Assembly: GCF_003434055.1 (NCBI RefSeq)
Contig: NZ_QVEX01000001.1
Location: 1 to 64,000, forward strand
Reading direction: 5' to 3'
Length of the DNA stretch: 64,000 nt
Origin: Enterocloster aldenensis
GTDB lineage: Bacteria > Bacillota > Clostridia > Lachnospirales > Lachnospiraceae
The translations under genes were made by a program, and so were the position numbers. A model generated the notes under the pieces. That model was given only the letters and a program-made list of their open reading frames with translations. It did not search any database and had not been told where the DNA came from. Shown one piece after another: positions 9,455 to 18,626 of the stretch. How positions within the stretch are numbered: position 1 is the first letter of the stretch; each line of letters begins with the position of its first letter.

Positions 9455-10608
9455 CAGTCATTCACCTCCATCATTTTCAGGAAACGGTCAAACAGGTAAC
9501 CGGAATCCAGTGGTCCGGGGCAGGCCTCGGGGTGGTACTGCACCGTGAAAATATTCTTGCCCACATATTTAAGCCCCTCGTTGGTTCCGTCATTTACATT
9601 CACAAAAGCAGGAACCGCGATATCCGGGGGCACGGTCTCCATATCCACCACATAACCATGGTTCTGGGAGGAAATGTACACCCTTCCTGTCTCCAGGTCC
9701 TTAACAGGATGGTTGCCTCCCCTGTGTCCGTATTTTAACTTATAAGTATCCATGCCATTGGCCAGCGCCATAAGCTGGTGTCCCAGGCAGATGGCAAAAA
9801 TCGGCACATCCGATGCATAAAGTTTCTTTATTTCTTCTATGACAGCCGTATTCTCCTTGGGGTCACCAGGGCCGTTGCTGAGCATGATGCCGTCAGGGCA
9901 GGCTGCCAGCACTTCCTCTGCCCGGGTGTCTGCGGGATATACGGTAACCTCACAGCCAAGGCGGTTCAGTGAGCGGGCAATGTTCTTCTTTGCGCCGTAA
10001 TCCATAAGGGCCACCCTTTTGCCGGCGCCCGGAAAGCAATTGGCAGAAGGGCCATTCTTGCCGGAAAGGCCGCTGTTGCCGGAAAGGCCGCTGTCCGAAA
10101 GGCTTTTTCCAGGAAGCACATATTTCTCCTTTGTGGTGGTCTTCATGACCACGCCGGATACGCAATGCTCTTTCATACGCTTTATGGGCCCGCTTAAATC
10201 GGTATATTCCCTGGTGGTAATCATACCGTTCATGGTGCCTTTTTCTCTTAAGATTTTGGTAAGGGCTCTTGTATCGATACCGCAGATACCGGGAATGTCG
10301 TGGCATTTTAAGAAGTTCTGGATGGTATCCTCGCTACGGAAGTTGCTGGGGATTCTTGATAATTCTCTTACAATATAGCCGTCCGGCCAGGGTTTTGCTG
10401 ATTCCATGTCTTCATGGCAGATTCCGTAATTGCCAATAAGGGGATATGTCATGACAACTGTCTGTCCCGCGTAAGACGGATCGGTCAGCACTTCCAGATA
10501 ACCGGTCATTGATGTGTTAAACACGATTTCACTGATAACTTCACGCTCTGAACCAATACTTGTCCCGGTGAATACAGTTCCATCTTCCAGTATGAGGTAT
10601 GCTTTCAT
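9454..10608 (-). CDS. carA: Carbamoyl-phosphate synthase, small (glutaminase) subunit
   Basis: Class I glutamine amidotransferase subunit that hydrolyses glutamine and passes ammonia to CarB. The nucleophile Cys is in AICLGHQ and the His-Glu pair in QYHPEACPG. The frame is open to 10704, but that start lies upstream of a consensus promoter (10676-10704), so the ATG at 10608, opening MKAYLILEDGTVF with AGG about 9 nt before it, is the real start (384 residues). Odd feature: a low-complexity Gly/Ser/Leu linker, encoded by an 18-bp tandem duplication, separates the N-terminal domain from the glutaminase domain. Confidence 0.96.
   Translation of the reverse strand: MKAYLILEDGTVFTGTSIGSEREVISEIVFNTSMTGYLEVLTDPSYAGQTVVMTYPLIGNYGICHEDMESAKPWPDGYIVRELSRIPSNFRSEDTIQNFLKCHDIPGICGIDTRALTKILREKGTMNGMITTREYTDLSGPIKRMKEHCVSGVVMKTTTKEKYVLPGKSLSDSGLSGNSGLSGKNGPSANCFPGAGKRVALMDYGAKKNIARSLNRLGCEVTVYPADTRAEEVLAACPDGIMLSNGPGDPKENTAVIEEIKKLYASDVPIFAICLGHQLMALANGMDTYKLKYGHRGGNHPVKDLETGRVYISSQNHGYVVDMETVPPDIAVPAFVNVNDGTNEGLKYVGKNIFTVQYHPEACPGPLDSGYLFDRFLKMMEVND
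10058..10093. repeat. 18-bp tandem duplication inside carA
   Basis: Two perfect adjacent 18-bp copies (10058-10075 and 10076-10093), then a degenerate partial copy to about 10110. It encodes the repeated GLSG(N/K) linker in CarA. Confidence 0.9.
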
Positions 10609-10675
10609 ATGGGGGTACCTGTCCTTTCTTATGTGTTTGCTCATGGGCCAAGTCATCTCAGCCCAAATTGTAAAG

Positions 10676-10704
10676 ATTATACTGTATTTCGATTTATTAT
10701 TCAA
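10676..10704 (-). promoter_or_regulatory. Promoter of carAB
   Basis: On the minus strand -35 TTGAAT (10699-10704), a 17-bp spacer and a perfect -10 TATAAT (10676-10681). The predicted leader is about 60 nt, too short for a typical PyrR attenuator, and none is visible. Confidence 0.8.
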
Positions 10705-10847
10705 TAGCTTTAGGGGCTAAATTTTTTTGTTGTAATCTAATAGTTTTTAAGGCGGGCAACAGGGAACAGCGGAAGGCAGACAGGGCCCGTGCTGGCGGTT
10801 GTCCGGCGGGCTTTGGTAGTTTCTGGACAGGCTTTTCACGGTTTTCC

Positions 10848-10890
10848 GGCGGGCTTATGGCAGCCGGGAATCGGCAGCCATAAGCCCGCC
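10848..10890. terminator. Long perfect hairpin downstream of the peptidoglycan-binding protein gene
   Basis: A 14-bp perfect inverted repeat (10848-10861 with 10877-10890) with an inner 4-bp stem (10863-10866 with 10872-10875). It lies just past the stop of the minus-strand gene ending at 10906. No T tract follows on either strand, so termination is inferred from position only. TCCGGCGGGCTT also occurs as a direct repeat at 10802 and 10845. The rest of 10720-10905 shows nothing recognisable. Confidence 0.5.
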
Positions 10891-10905
10891 TGTAGGTTGT
10901 ATTCC

Positions 10906-12156
10906 CTACACCAGTTCCGCAATCCTTGTTATCCCTACATAGATATGGGATATCCTATACCAGGTCGCAAAGTCCACCACACCGGTCTGGGGAAGCCCGA
11001 ATATGGACTGGAACTCCCTTACCGCGTCCGCTGTCCTCTGCCCATAGATACCATCCGGGGTCACCCTTGGGATGGCGGAATACACCGTTGCAATCATATC
11101 CAGCTGCTCCTGCATCTGGCGCACCTTATCCCCTGTGCTGCCAATGGTCAGGTCATTTCCGGGCCAGGATGCCGGGATACCGGATATCTGTTCTGCTGTG
11201 TTGACGTAGATGCTGTCGCCGTAAAAATAGCGGAGGATTTCAATGGGGCTGTACCCCTGCTCTCCCAGGGAGCATGACCCCCACTGGGTCATCCAGTTGG
11301 GACACTGTACCTGGCGCCCGTCGCAGTACTGGGTCAGGATGGGCTGGCGCACGCCCGGCCTGGACAGGTAATTGTCAAATATCTCATCCACTACCAGGGA
11401 AATGCTCTCAAATATGTTCCTGCCGTATATCCATTTGTGGTCAAAGGCAGTGGAGGATGTGATGGTAAAATCATATCCCTGGTTCCTGTACCACTCCGTA
11501 TAAACGCGGTTCAGGGTAAATGACATGATGGCCAGCACATTGGCCGTGATGGTGGCCCTGGGCCAGGTGGAATAGATTTCACTGGAAGCTACATTTTTAA
11601 TGTAATCCCTGTAAGGCACATAATAATCCTTTGCCGTCCGGTCTGTTGGCGCACCGTCATGGACCACCACGGTCTGCGGAACCACCACACGGCTTAATAC
11701 GATTTCCCCGCTTTCATTCACAGGCTTTATCTCTGCCTCCGCAATCTTGGGCGGATAATTCCCATAGAGCGTGTGGTCCGGGATTACGATTGGGTTCTCG
11801 GGAGGCGTTCCCTCCCCTGCCGGTGTCAGGCTGACTGGCTGGATAGCCGTGGAGTCAGCCAGTATCTCGGTTCCCGATACCTCCACCGGGTCAAATCCCT
11901 CAGCCTCCACGGTCAGGTTGTATTCCGAATATGGCTGGATGATGCCTGGTTCCAGGCTCAGTTCCACCGGAGGCGCCGGAAGGGAGACGGTCTCTGTCTG
12001 GCCTGAACTATTGGTCTGAAGCTGTTCCAGGGCGCTTGCAGGCTCTCCCTTATAGCTGATTGTAACCCTGGCATTCTGGATGGGAAAGTTGTTCTGGATG
12101 TTGATTACATTAATCTGCAGCATTCCACTGGATGTCCGTTCTGGATTGGTTGCCAT
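10906..12156 (-). CDS. SpoIID-like protein with carboxypeptidase-regulatory-like and peptidoglycan-binding domains
   Basis: A 416-residue protein without a signal peptide. Residues 10-105 form a beta-rich domain of the carboxypeptidase-regulatory-like/PEGA type. The middle (about 165-320) has SpoIID-like features such as VPYRDYIKNVASSEIYSTWP, and residues about 340-405 are a PG_binding_1 repeat (GSTGDKVRQMQEQL ... TPDGIYGQRTADAVREFQ). Similar proteins in Clostridia are tied to spore or cell-wall peptidoglycan, but no enzymatic residues can be assigned here. GAGG six bases before the ATG at 12156 favours that start over the ATG four codons upstream. It stands alone, with a strong hairpin downstream. 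Confidence 0.72.
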   Translation of the reverse strand: MATNPERTSSGMLQINVINIQNNFPIQNARVTISYKGEPASALEQLQTNSSGQTETVSLPAPPVELSLEPGIIQPYSEYNLTVEAEGFDPVEVSGTEILADSTAIQPVSLTPAGEGTPPENPIVIPDHTLYGNYPPKIAEAEIKPVNESGEIVLSRVVVPQTVVVHDGAPTDRTAKDYYVPYRDYIKNVASSEIYSTWPRATITANVLAIMSFTLNRVYTEWYRNQGYDFTITSSTAFDHKWIYGRNIFESISLVVDEIFDNYLSRPGVRQPILTQYCDGRQVQCPNWMTQWGSCSLGEQGYSPIEILRYFYGDSIYVNTAEQISGIPASWPGNDLTIGSTGDKVRQMQEQLDMIATVYSAIPRVTPDGIYGQRTADAVREFQSIFGLPQTGVVDFATWYRISHIYVGITRIAELV

Positions 12157-12260
12157 GTAATACCTCATAATCTCTTATCATTACCTAAATATAAGCAGTG
12201 CCTTCTTATTATATGCATGTCCGGGCCGGAAAAAGAAATTTAAGATTTTTCCGGAACTGC

Positions 12261-12289
12261 TTGACATCCGCCCTCTGCCTGTCTATAAT
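12261..12289 (+). promoter_or_regulatory. Consensus promoter of the riboflavin operon
   Basis: Exact TTGACA (12261-12266), 17-bp spacer and exact TATAAT (12284-12289). RNA would start about 12296, a dozen bases before the FMN aptamer. Confidence 0.93.
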
Positions 12290-12308
12290 AACACTCAATT
12301 GAATCAAT

Positions 12309-12415
12309 ATCTTCAGGGCAGGGTGCGATTCCCTACCGGTGGTACAGCCCACGAGCCGCAAGGCATGATTCGGTGTGATTCCGAAGCCGACAGTATAGTC
12401 TGGATGAAAGAAGAT
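12309..12415 (+). promoter_or_regulatory. FMN riboswitch (RFN element)
   Basis: Contains the RFN core: AGGGCAGGGTG near 12315, CCCTACCGGTGGT near 12331, CAGCCCACGAGCC near 12345, GATTCGGTG near 12367 and AAGCCGACAGT near 12384. Outer stem P1 is ATCTTC (12309-12314) with GAAGAT (12410-12415). FMN binding is known to lower expression of rib genes, which follow. Confidence 0.96.
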
Positions 12416-12516
12416 GGACATGGATGTTTTATGATGGATGGATTATCGGATTATCCCGGCCAGTATTCCCGGGATGGATTGGATGAGCGGTTCCGTCCAT
12501 ATAGATGTTAATGGCT

Positions 12517-12548
12517 GCCCTGGTATGATGTCATACCGGGGCTTTTTT
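12517..12548 (+). terminator. Terminator of the FMN riboswitch
   Basis: GCCCTGGTATG pairs with CATACCGGGGC (one G-T pair, very short loop) and is followed by six T residues. It lies about 100 nt after the aptamer and about 195 nt before ribD, so control is probably by transcription attenuation. The remaining 12549-12741 holds no further signal apart from the ribD ribosome site. Confidence 0.88.
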
Positions 12549-12741
12549 AACATAACATGCAAAACAGGCCATATTATGTTAATTTCATGGGATTGGTGCA
12601 TTGGATGGATGATGGATGCATCCCAATCCATATACGGTATTGACATATCCTAAGGATTACTCCCCCGCCCTGGACAATATGTTCAAGGCGTTTTTTATTT
12701 CATCCTTATACATTTTCCCATTACACAAAGGAGGTGTCGAA

Positions 12742-13854
12742 ATGTGGGAAACAACCGATAACACCTGCATGGGCCTTGCCCTTTCCCTTGCAGCCAAAGG
12801 AGAAGGGCGGGTAAACCCCAATCCCCTGGTGGGCGCTGTCATTGTCAGGGACGGCGCTGTCATCGGCCAGGGATACCACGCCTTTTTCGGCGGTCCCCAC
12901 GCTGAACGGGCTGCCCTTGACTCCCTGACCGCGCCGGCCAACGGGGCCGTGCTCTATGTCACCTTAGAGCCATGCTGCCATCATGGCAAAACCCCGCCCT
13001 GCACGGATGCCATCATAAAAAGCGGCATCCGCCGGGTGGTCATCGGCGCCAGTGACCCCAATCCGCTGGTTGCAGGAAAAGGGATGGCTGTGCTTAGGAG
13101 CAGCGGAATCGAAGTAATCCAGGGCGTTTTAGAGGAGGAATGCATCCGGCAGAACGAGGTATTCTTCCACTTTATCCGCAGCAGACAGCCATATGTGGTC
13201 ATGAAATACGCCATGACCATGGACGGAAAGACGTCCACATCCAGCCGTCAGTCCAAATGGATTACCGGGGAACAGGCCCGGGAACATGTCCATAAGACCA
13301 GGAACCGGTTGAGCGCTGTCATGACCGGGCTTGGAACCATCCTTGCAGATGACCCGCAGTTAACCTGCCGGATCCCGGACGGAAGGAATCCGGCGCGTAT
13401 CATCTGCGATACCCATCTCAGGACACCACTTACATCAAATGTAATCATCACGGCCCCCCATGTCAGGACCATCCTGGCCACCTGCTGCCAGGACCCAGAT
13501 GCCATGGCGCCCTATGAGGATGCGGGCTGTGAAATCCTGGTCCTTCCTGAAAAGGACGGCCACACGGATCTGCAGGTCCTGATGAAACGCCTGGGCGGGA
13601 TGGATATTGACAGCATCCTGCTGGAAGGAGGCAGCGCCCTTAACTGGTCTGCGCTGGACCAGGGCATTGTCCATAAGCTTCAGGCCTACATTGCCCCTAA
13701 GGTTTTCGGCGGCCAAAAGGGTCTGTCCCCCATAGGCGGGACAGGGGTGGGAATGCCTGAATCGGCTTTCCTGCTGGATTCCCCCAGGATTACGGTCCTT
13801 GGCAGGGATATCCTATTAGAAAGCGGGGTGGTTCCATGTTCACAGGCATCATAG
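12742..13854 (+). CDS. ribD: Bifunctional riboflavin deaminase/reductase RibD
   Basis: Catalyses the second and third steps of riboflavin synthesis: deamination of the GTP-derived pyrimidine and NADPH reduction of its ribosyl chain. The deaminase domain has the zinc site HAERAAL and PCCHHGKTPPC, and the reductase domain follows from about residue 145 (MKYAMTMDGKTS). The start at 12742 has a near-perfect AAAGGAGG 7 nt upstream. The frame is open upstream to 12616, but that stretch overlaps leader RNA. The product is 370 residues, typical of the family. It overlaps ribE by 19 bp. Confidence 0.97.
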   Translation: MWETTDNTCMGLALSLAAKGEGRVNPNPLVGAVIVRDGAVIGQGYHAFFGGPHAERAALDSLTAPANGAVLYVTLEPCCHHGKTPPCTDAIIKSGIRRVVIGASDPNPLVAGKGMAVLRSSGIEVIQGVLEEECIRQNEVFFHFIRSRQPYVVMKYAMTMDGKTSTSSRQSKWITGEQAREHVHKTRNRLSAVMTGLGTILADDPQLTCRIPDGRNPARIICDTHLRTPLTSNVIITAPHVRTILATCCQDPDAMAPYEDAGCEILVLPEKDGHTDLQVLMKRLGGMDIDSILLEGGSALNWSALDQGIVHKLQAYIAPKVFGGQKGLSPIGGTGVGMPESAFLLDSPRITVLGRDILLESGVVPCSQAS

Positions 13855-14486
13855 AGGAAACAGGAATCCTGGTGTCCTCTGCCCGCGGCCCCCGCTCCTG
13901 TGTGCTAAACATCAGGGCGCGCGCTGTCCTGGATGGCACCGGGCCAGGTGACAGCATCGCGGTTAACGGCGTATGCCTCACTGCAGCCACTGTCTCACCA
14001 ACCGGTTTCACGGCTGATGTCATGCCGGAAACCTTGGCACGTACCGGACTTGGGTCCATGAAACCCGGCGCCCTTGTGAACCTGGAGCGGGCAATGGCTG
14101 CAGACGGGCGGTTTGGCGGACATATTGTTTCCGGCCACATTGACGGCACCGGAACCATTTCCATGGTAAAGCGGGACGGCAATGCCATCTGGTATACGGT
14201 GGACACTTCCCCCTGCATCCTGGACTTCATCATTGAAAAAGGCTCCATTGCCATGGATGGGATCAGCCTCACCGTTGCCAGTGTAACGGACCAGAACTTC
14301 CGTGTATCGGTCATCCCGCACACTGCCAGCCATACAAACCTGGTCCATAAGGCAGTGGGCGACACGGTGAATCTGGAAAATGACTGTGTGGGGAAATACA
14401 TTGCAAAACTGCACAAAGGCACGGGCCGCAGCAGCCACCCCCGGTCCGGTGTCACAGAGGAATTCTTATTGAAAAATGGTTTCTGA
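13836..14486 (+). CDS. ribE: Riboflavin synthase alpha subunit
   Basis: Dismutates two molecules of 6,7-dimethyl-8-ribityllumazine to riboflavin. The 216 residues contain the characteristic MFTGIIEETG start and two lumazine-binding halves (about 1-95 and 96-200, the second marked by FGGHIVSGHIDGTG). It overlaps the end of ribD, which suggests coupling. The ribosome site (GGGGTGG) is modest. Confidence 0.96.
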   Translation: MFTGIIEETGILVSSARGPRSCVLNIRARAVLDGTGPGDSIAVNGVCLTAATVSPTGFTADVMPETLARTGLGSMKPGALVNLERAMAADGRFGGHIVSGHIDGTGTISMVKRDGNAIWYTVDTSPCILDFIIEKGSIAMDGISLTVASVTDQNFRVSVIPHTASHTNLVHKAVGDTVNLENDCVGKYIAKLHKGTGRSSHPRSGVTEEFLLKNGF

Positions 14487-14519
14487 TTATACGGATTTAT
14501 AACAAAGGAGGTTATTATC

Positions 14520-15722
14520 ATGTTTCACTTCAGCACGGTTGAAGAAGCCCTGGACAGCCTGCGCAAAGGCAGGATCATCCTGGTCACGGATGATGAGGAC
14601 AGGGAAAATGAGGGCGATTTTATCTGTGCCGCCCAGTATGCCACCACGGAAAATGTCAATTTCATGGCGGTACACGGCAAAGGACTTATCTGCATGCCCA
14701 TGAGCCGGGAACTCTGCCAGAAGCTTGCATTCCCACAGATGGTAACAGACAACGGCGATAACCACGAAACGGCATTTACGGTATCCGTGGACCACATAAG
14801 CACAACCACCGGCATTTCAGCAGAAGAACGCGGGTCCACGGCCCGGTTCTGTGCGGACGCGGACGCAAAACCTGAGGATTTCCGCAGGCCTGGCCATATG
14901 TTCCCCCTAATGGCAAAGAAAAACGGCGTCCTGGAGCGCCCCGGCCACACAGAGGCCACCGTGGACCTGATGCGTCTGGCCGGTCTTAAAGAATGCGGCC
15001 TTTGCTGCGAAATCATGAAGGAGGACGGCACCATGATGCGCACACCCCAGCTCATGGAACTGGCCGCAGAATGGGGTCTTGCAATCACCACCATAAAAGC
15101 AATACAGGACTACCGTAAACAACATGAGTGTCTGGTGGAACTCATGGCCTGCACCAAGATGCCCACGCGTTACGGGATTTTCCGCGCTTACGGCTACGTG
15201 AACAAGCTAAACGGCGAGCACCATGTTGCGCTTGTGAAGGGAGAAATCGGGGATGGCAGGGACCTTCTATGCCGCGTACACTCCGAATGCCTGACAGGCG
15301 ATGCATTCGGCTCCATGCGCTGCGACTGCGGGCAGCAGTTTGCAGCCGCCATGAAACAGATTGAACAGGAAGGCCGGGGCATCCTGCTCTACATGCGCCA
15401 GGAAGGACGGGGCATTGGCCTGATCAACAAGTTAAAGGCATATGAACTTCAGGACAATGGGATGGATACCCTGGAAGCCAACCTGGCCCTGGGATTTAAA
15501 GGCGATCTGCGGGAGTATTACATTGGCGCCCAGATTCTAAAGGACCTGGGCGCCAGGACCCTGCGGCTTTTGACCAATAACCCGGATAAGGTGTACCAGC
15601 TTTCCGGATTTGGGATTGACATAATAAAACGCGTGCCCATCCAGATGGACCCTACCAGCCATGACCTTTTTTACCTGAAGACCAAACAGAAAAAGATGGG
15701 GCACATCCTGCACTATTCCTGA
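14520..15722 (+). CDS. ribBA: Bifunctional DHBP synthase / GTP cyclohydrolase II
   Basis: Supplies both precursors of the pathway: 3,4-dihydroxy-2-butanone 4-phosphate from ribulose 5-phosphate (N-terminal half, metal/phosphate motif [11 protein letters not shown]) and the pyrimidine from GTP (C-terminal half). The cyclohydrolase zinc cysteines are in [19 protein letters not shown], and GRGIGL gives the GTP-site glycines. The 400-residue length is standard. AAAGGAGG lies 8 nt before the ATG. Confidence 0.97.
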   Translation: MFHFSTVEEALDSLRKGRIILVTDDEDRENEGDFICAAQYATTENVNFMAVHGKGLICMPMSRELCQKLAFPQMVTDNGDNHETAFTVSVDHISTTTGISAEERGSTARFCADADAKPEDFRRPGHMFPLMAKKNGVLERPGHTEATVDLMRLAGLKECGLCCEIMKEDGTMMRTPQLMELAAEWGLAITTIKAIQDYRKQHECLVELMACTKMPTRYGIFRAYGYVNKLNGEHHVALVKGEIGDGRDLLCRVHSECLTGDAFGSMRCDCGQQFAAAMKQIEQEGRGILLYMRQEGRGIGLINKLKAYELQDNGMDTLEANLALGFKGDLREYYIGAQILKDLGARTLRLLTNNPDKVYQLSGFGIDIIKRVPIQMDPTSHDLFYLKTKQKKMGHILHYS

Positions 15723-15764
15723 CATCCTTATACTAAAACCATGATTATAGAAGGAGAATCCATT

Positions 15765-16271
15765 ATGAATGTATATGAAGGAAAACTGATACCTGGCAAA
15801 ATAAAGGTAGGCATCGTAGCCGCCCGCTTTAACGAATTCATCACCTCCAGGCTCTTAAGCGGCGCCCTGGACGGATTAAGACGTCATGAGGTTGGGGATG
15901 AGGACATTGACATTGCATGGGTGCCCGGGGCCTTTGAGATTCCGCTGGCAGCTTCCAAAATGGCTTCCAGCAGCCGATATGACGCCGTCATCTGCCTTGG
16001 GGCCGTCATCCGCGGCAGCACAAGCCACTATGACTATGTATGCAGCGAGGTTTCCAAGGGAATCGCCCATGTTTCCCTTACAAGCGGGATTCCGGTGATG
16101 TTCGGCGTGCTGACCACGGAAACTATCGAACAGGCCATTGAACGCGCCGGCTCCAAGGCCGGCAACAAGGGTTATGAATGCGCGGTGGGAGCCATTGAGA
16201 TGGCGGACCTGATGCGCAGGATGGCGGGAATGAATTTTCAAACAGACCCTAGGGTGTGCCAGCCCTCATAA
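15765..16271 (+). CDS. ribH: 6,7-dimethyl-8-ribityllumazine synthase
   Basis: Condenses the products of RibD and RibB into the lumazine. [20 protein letters not shown] (N-terminal) and [21 protein letters not shown] are family hallmarks, the latter holding the active-site His. The ATG at 15765 is chosen because AAGGAG sits 8 nt upstream. The frame opens 24 bp earlier without a ribosome site. At 168 residues it is slightly longer than usual. Its last 23 bp overlap the end of the convergent MATE gene, which supplies an unusual tail TDPRVCQPS. Confidence 0.95.
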   Translation: MNVYEGKLIPGKIKVGIVAARFNEFITSRLLSGALDGLRRHEVGDEDIDIAWVPGAFEIPLAASKMASSSRYDAVICLGAVIRGSTSHYDYVCSEVSKGIAHVSLTSGIPVMFGVLTTETIEQAIERAGSKAGNKGYECAVGAIEMADLMRRMAGMNFQTDPRVCQPS

Positions 16272-17556
16272 TACCCGCCGCGGACACCACACAGGCCGCG
16301 GCCTCAGCCAATACAAATGAAAGCCACACTCCATCCATCCCCCATATGCCGGGCAGCAGGAATGCAAGAGGGATGATGGCCAGGCATCCCCTGACAATGG
16401 ATATGCAAAATGCCTTCCCGGTTTCCACCACAGCGCTTAAAAAAGCCGCGCTGACAATATTGACCCCTGCAAAGAGGAATCCTGCAAAATACAGCTGGAT
16501 TCCCCGCCGTGCAATGGGAACCAGATCCTGGCTGCCTTCGCTGTTAAATATGGCGATGATTCCCTGCCAGCATGTGTTGGCGCCAGCATAGATACACACC
16601 GACAGCACAATGGAAAGCATGGCCCCATACCGGAACACAAGCTTCAGGGCATTTCCATCCCCTGCCCCATAACTGCGGCTTGCCAGGGGCTGCAGCCCCT
16701 GGGCAATCCCTGTGAATACAGCGGCCACCACCAGGGCCAGGTTTGCCACGATCCCGTAGGCCGCCACCCCGGTATTGCCTGCAAGGGACAGGATGACCAG
16801 ATTGAACACCATAAGTACGATGCCCGAGGACAGTTCTGTTATAAAGGATGACACGCCCGGCGAAAGGATGGATATGGCTTCCCTCAGGCTCCATCTGCAT
16901 CTTAAGATGGACAGGGTGCTCTTTTTACTGAACAGGTGCAGTGAGAGCACTCCCATGCTGATGACAGGAGCCAGCCCGGTTGCAATTGCCGCGCCGGACA
17001 TACCCATGGAAAACGGGAACATGAACAGGTAGTCCAAAGCAATATTGGCCAGGCTGCCTGTTAGCATGGCTGCCATGGACAGCCTGGGATTCCCGTCATT
17101 GCGGACAAAGGCCAGCAGGGTATTGTTCATGATGAAACACGGCGCAAAACAGAGGATGACGCGCAGATATGCCGTTGTTTTGTCCATGGTATCCGCATCC
17201 GCCCCCAAAAGGGCTGCAATGGCAGGCACGCAAAAAAGCCCCGCCAGAAGGAACACGCCTCCGGCGGCCAGCGCCAGTCCCACGGTCCTTGTGTATACCC
17301 GCCTTGCCTCATTTTCATGTCCCTGGAACATGAAAATGGAGAACCGGGTGCCTCCCCCGGCGCCCATCATAAGACCGGTGGCATTGATGACGCTGTACAC
17401 GGAAATAGCCAGGTTAAGGGCGGCCAGGCCGCTGGTCCCCAGTGCTTTGGACACAAAATATGTATCTGCCAGGATATAACATGACAACCCGATCATCCCC
17501 AGCACGTTAAGCCCCACATACCTGAAAAATTCACGAAATATGCTGTTCTTTCCCAT
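16249..17556 (-). CDS. MATE family efflux transporter
   Basis: Second MATE exporter of the window, only distantly like the first. Twelve hydrophobic segments are seen in 435 residues. The N-terminus carries [24 protein letters not shown], the usual first-helix region. The start at 17556 is set by GGAGG six bases upstream. An open frame to 17694 has no ribosome site. It converges on ribH with a 23-bp overlap and no separating terminator. Substrate is unknown. Confidence 0.87.
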   Translation of the reverse strand: MGKNSIFREFFRYVGLNVLGMIGLSCYILADTYFVSKALGTSGLAALNLAISVYSVINATGLMMGAGGGTRFSIFMFQGHENEARRVYTRTVGLALAAGGVFLLAGLFCVPAIAALLGADADTMDKTTAYLRVILCFAPCFIMNNTLLAFVRNDGNPRLSMAAMLTGSLANIALDYLFMFPFSMGMSGAAIATGLAPVISMGVLSLHLFSKKSTLSILRCRWSLREAISILSPGVSSFITELSSGIVLMVFNLVILSLAGNTGVAAYGIVANLALVVAAVFTGIAQGLQPLASRSYGAGDGNALKLVFRYGAMLSIVLSVCIYAGANTCWQGIIAIFNSEGSQDLVPIARRGIQLYFAGFLFAGVNIVSAAFLSAVVETGKAFCISIVRGCLAIIPLAFLLPGIWGMDGVWLSFVLAEAAACVVSAAGIMRAGTP

Positions 17557-17751
17557 CTTCATCCTCCATATCCGGCTGGCAGCCAGCGTTTCTTGAACCG
17601 ATTCCTGCCAGGCCAGTTCTGTTTCCAGACATATTTTCCCGAAAAAAAGCCCGGACACATTCCTTCTTTGACCTACTGGAATGTGTTCAGGCACATAAGC
17701 GCTGCATACCCGGTGGCAGGCAGCTGTGTTTACTTATTCATATAATGGTAA

Positions 17752-17796
17752 AGTCTATCATAAACCTGTGTTTTTATCAAGGATTTGTGATAGACT
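17752..17796. promoter_or_regulatory. Spaced inverted repeat upstream of the PHP phosphatase
   Basis: AGTCTATCA (17752-17760) is repeated inverted as TGATAGACT (17788-17796). The right arm overlaps the candidate -35 element of the downstream gene. It is either an operator pair or a hairpin; the regulator is unknown. Confidence 0.5.
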
Positions 17797-17812
17797 ATAC
17801 AGTAAATATTTT
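17785..17812 (+). promoter_or_regulatory. Candidate promoter of the PHP phosphatase
   Basis: -35 TTGTGA (17785-17790), 16-bp spacer and -10 TATTTT (17807-17812). The leader would be short but holds the GAGGGA ribosome site. Confidence 0.45.
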
Positions 17813-17836
17813 ATGACTGGAAATGAGGGATCCTAT

Positions 17837-18565
17837 ATGAAACCAATTGAACTTGATGTCCACACCCATACGGTTGCCAGCGGGCATGCCTACGCAACAC
17901 TCACCGAGATGGCAAAGGCTGCTTCCCAAAAGGGACTTAAGCTGCTTGGCATTACCGAGCACACCAAAGGCATTGCCGGAACCTGCGAGGACATTTACTT
18001 TGTCAACCTGAAGGTGGTGCCCAGGCAGATGTTTGGAATAGAACTGATGCTTGGGGCTGAAATCAATATCCTGGATTACAAGGGCACCTTAAGCCTTGGC
18101 AAACAATACATGAAACACCTGGACCTGAGGATAGCCGGCATCCACAAGATGTGCTATAAGCCAGGCACCCCAAGACAGAACACAGACGCGGTGCTGGGCG
18201 CCATTGCCAATCCGGAGGTGGATATCATCAGCCATCCGGACGACGGGACATGCCCTCTGATTTATGAGGAAATCGTCAAGGCTGCCAAAAGCTGCCACAC
18301 CCTGCTGGAAGTAAACAACAATTCCCTGCGCACCCCCACGCGCAAAAATGTCCATGAAAATGTACTCACCTTTTTAAATCTCTGCAAAAAGCACCGTGTG
18401 CCTGTCATTGCCAGCAGCGATGCACATTATACTGCGGATATCGCCAACCTGGACCATGCCATTCCCATATTGGAGGAAGCGGATTTCCCCCAGGATCTGG
18501 TGGTGAATTATAGTCTGGAACAGTTTAAGGAATATATTGCTTATAACAGGGCCCACTCCCAGTGA
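17837..18565 (+). CDS. PHP-domain phosphatase (YcdX-like)
   Basis: Small metal-dependent hydrolase of the PHP superfamily, resembling the YcdX group of phosphatases. Metal ligands are visible in LDVHTHTVASGHA (residues 6-18), GITEHT, EVNNNSL and SSDAH. The start at 17837 (MKPIELDVHTH) has GAGGGA a few bases upstream and gives 242 residues, the usual length. It is a single gene between two minus-strand genes. Natural substrate is not known for this subfamily. Confidence 0.85.
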   Translation: MKPIELDVHTHTVASGHAYATLTEMAKAASQKGLKLLGITEHTKGIAGTCEDIYFVNLKVVPRQMFGIELMLGAEINILDYKGTLSLGKQYMKHLDLRIAGIHKMCYKPGTPRQNTDAVLGAIANPEVDIISHPDDGTCPLIYEEIVKAAKSCHTLLEVNNNSLRTPTRKNVHENVLTFLNLCKKHRVPVIASSDAHYTADIANLDHAIPILEEADFPQDLVVNYSLEQFKEYIAYNRAHSQ

Positions 18566-18599
18566 ATACGGACTGTCTCCATAAAACCGCATGAATATA

Positions 18600-18621
18600 G
18601 GGATGCAGCATGCTGCATCCC
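18600..18621. terminator. Perfect 22-bp palindrome between convergent genes
   Basis: An 11-bp arm on each side with no loop (18600-18621), placed between the PHP gene (+) and the hybrid kinase gene (-). A bidirectional terminator role is inferred. There is no long T tract. Confidence 0.55.
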
Positions 18622-18626
18622 CAAAT

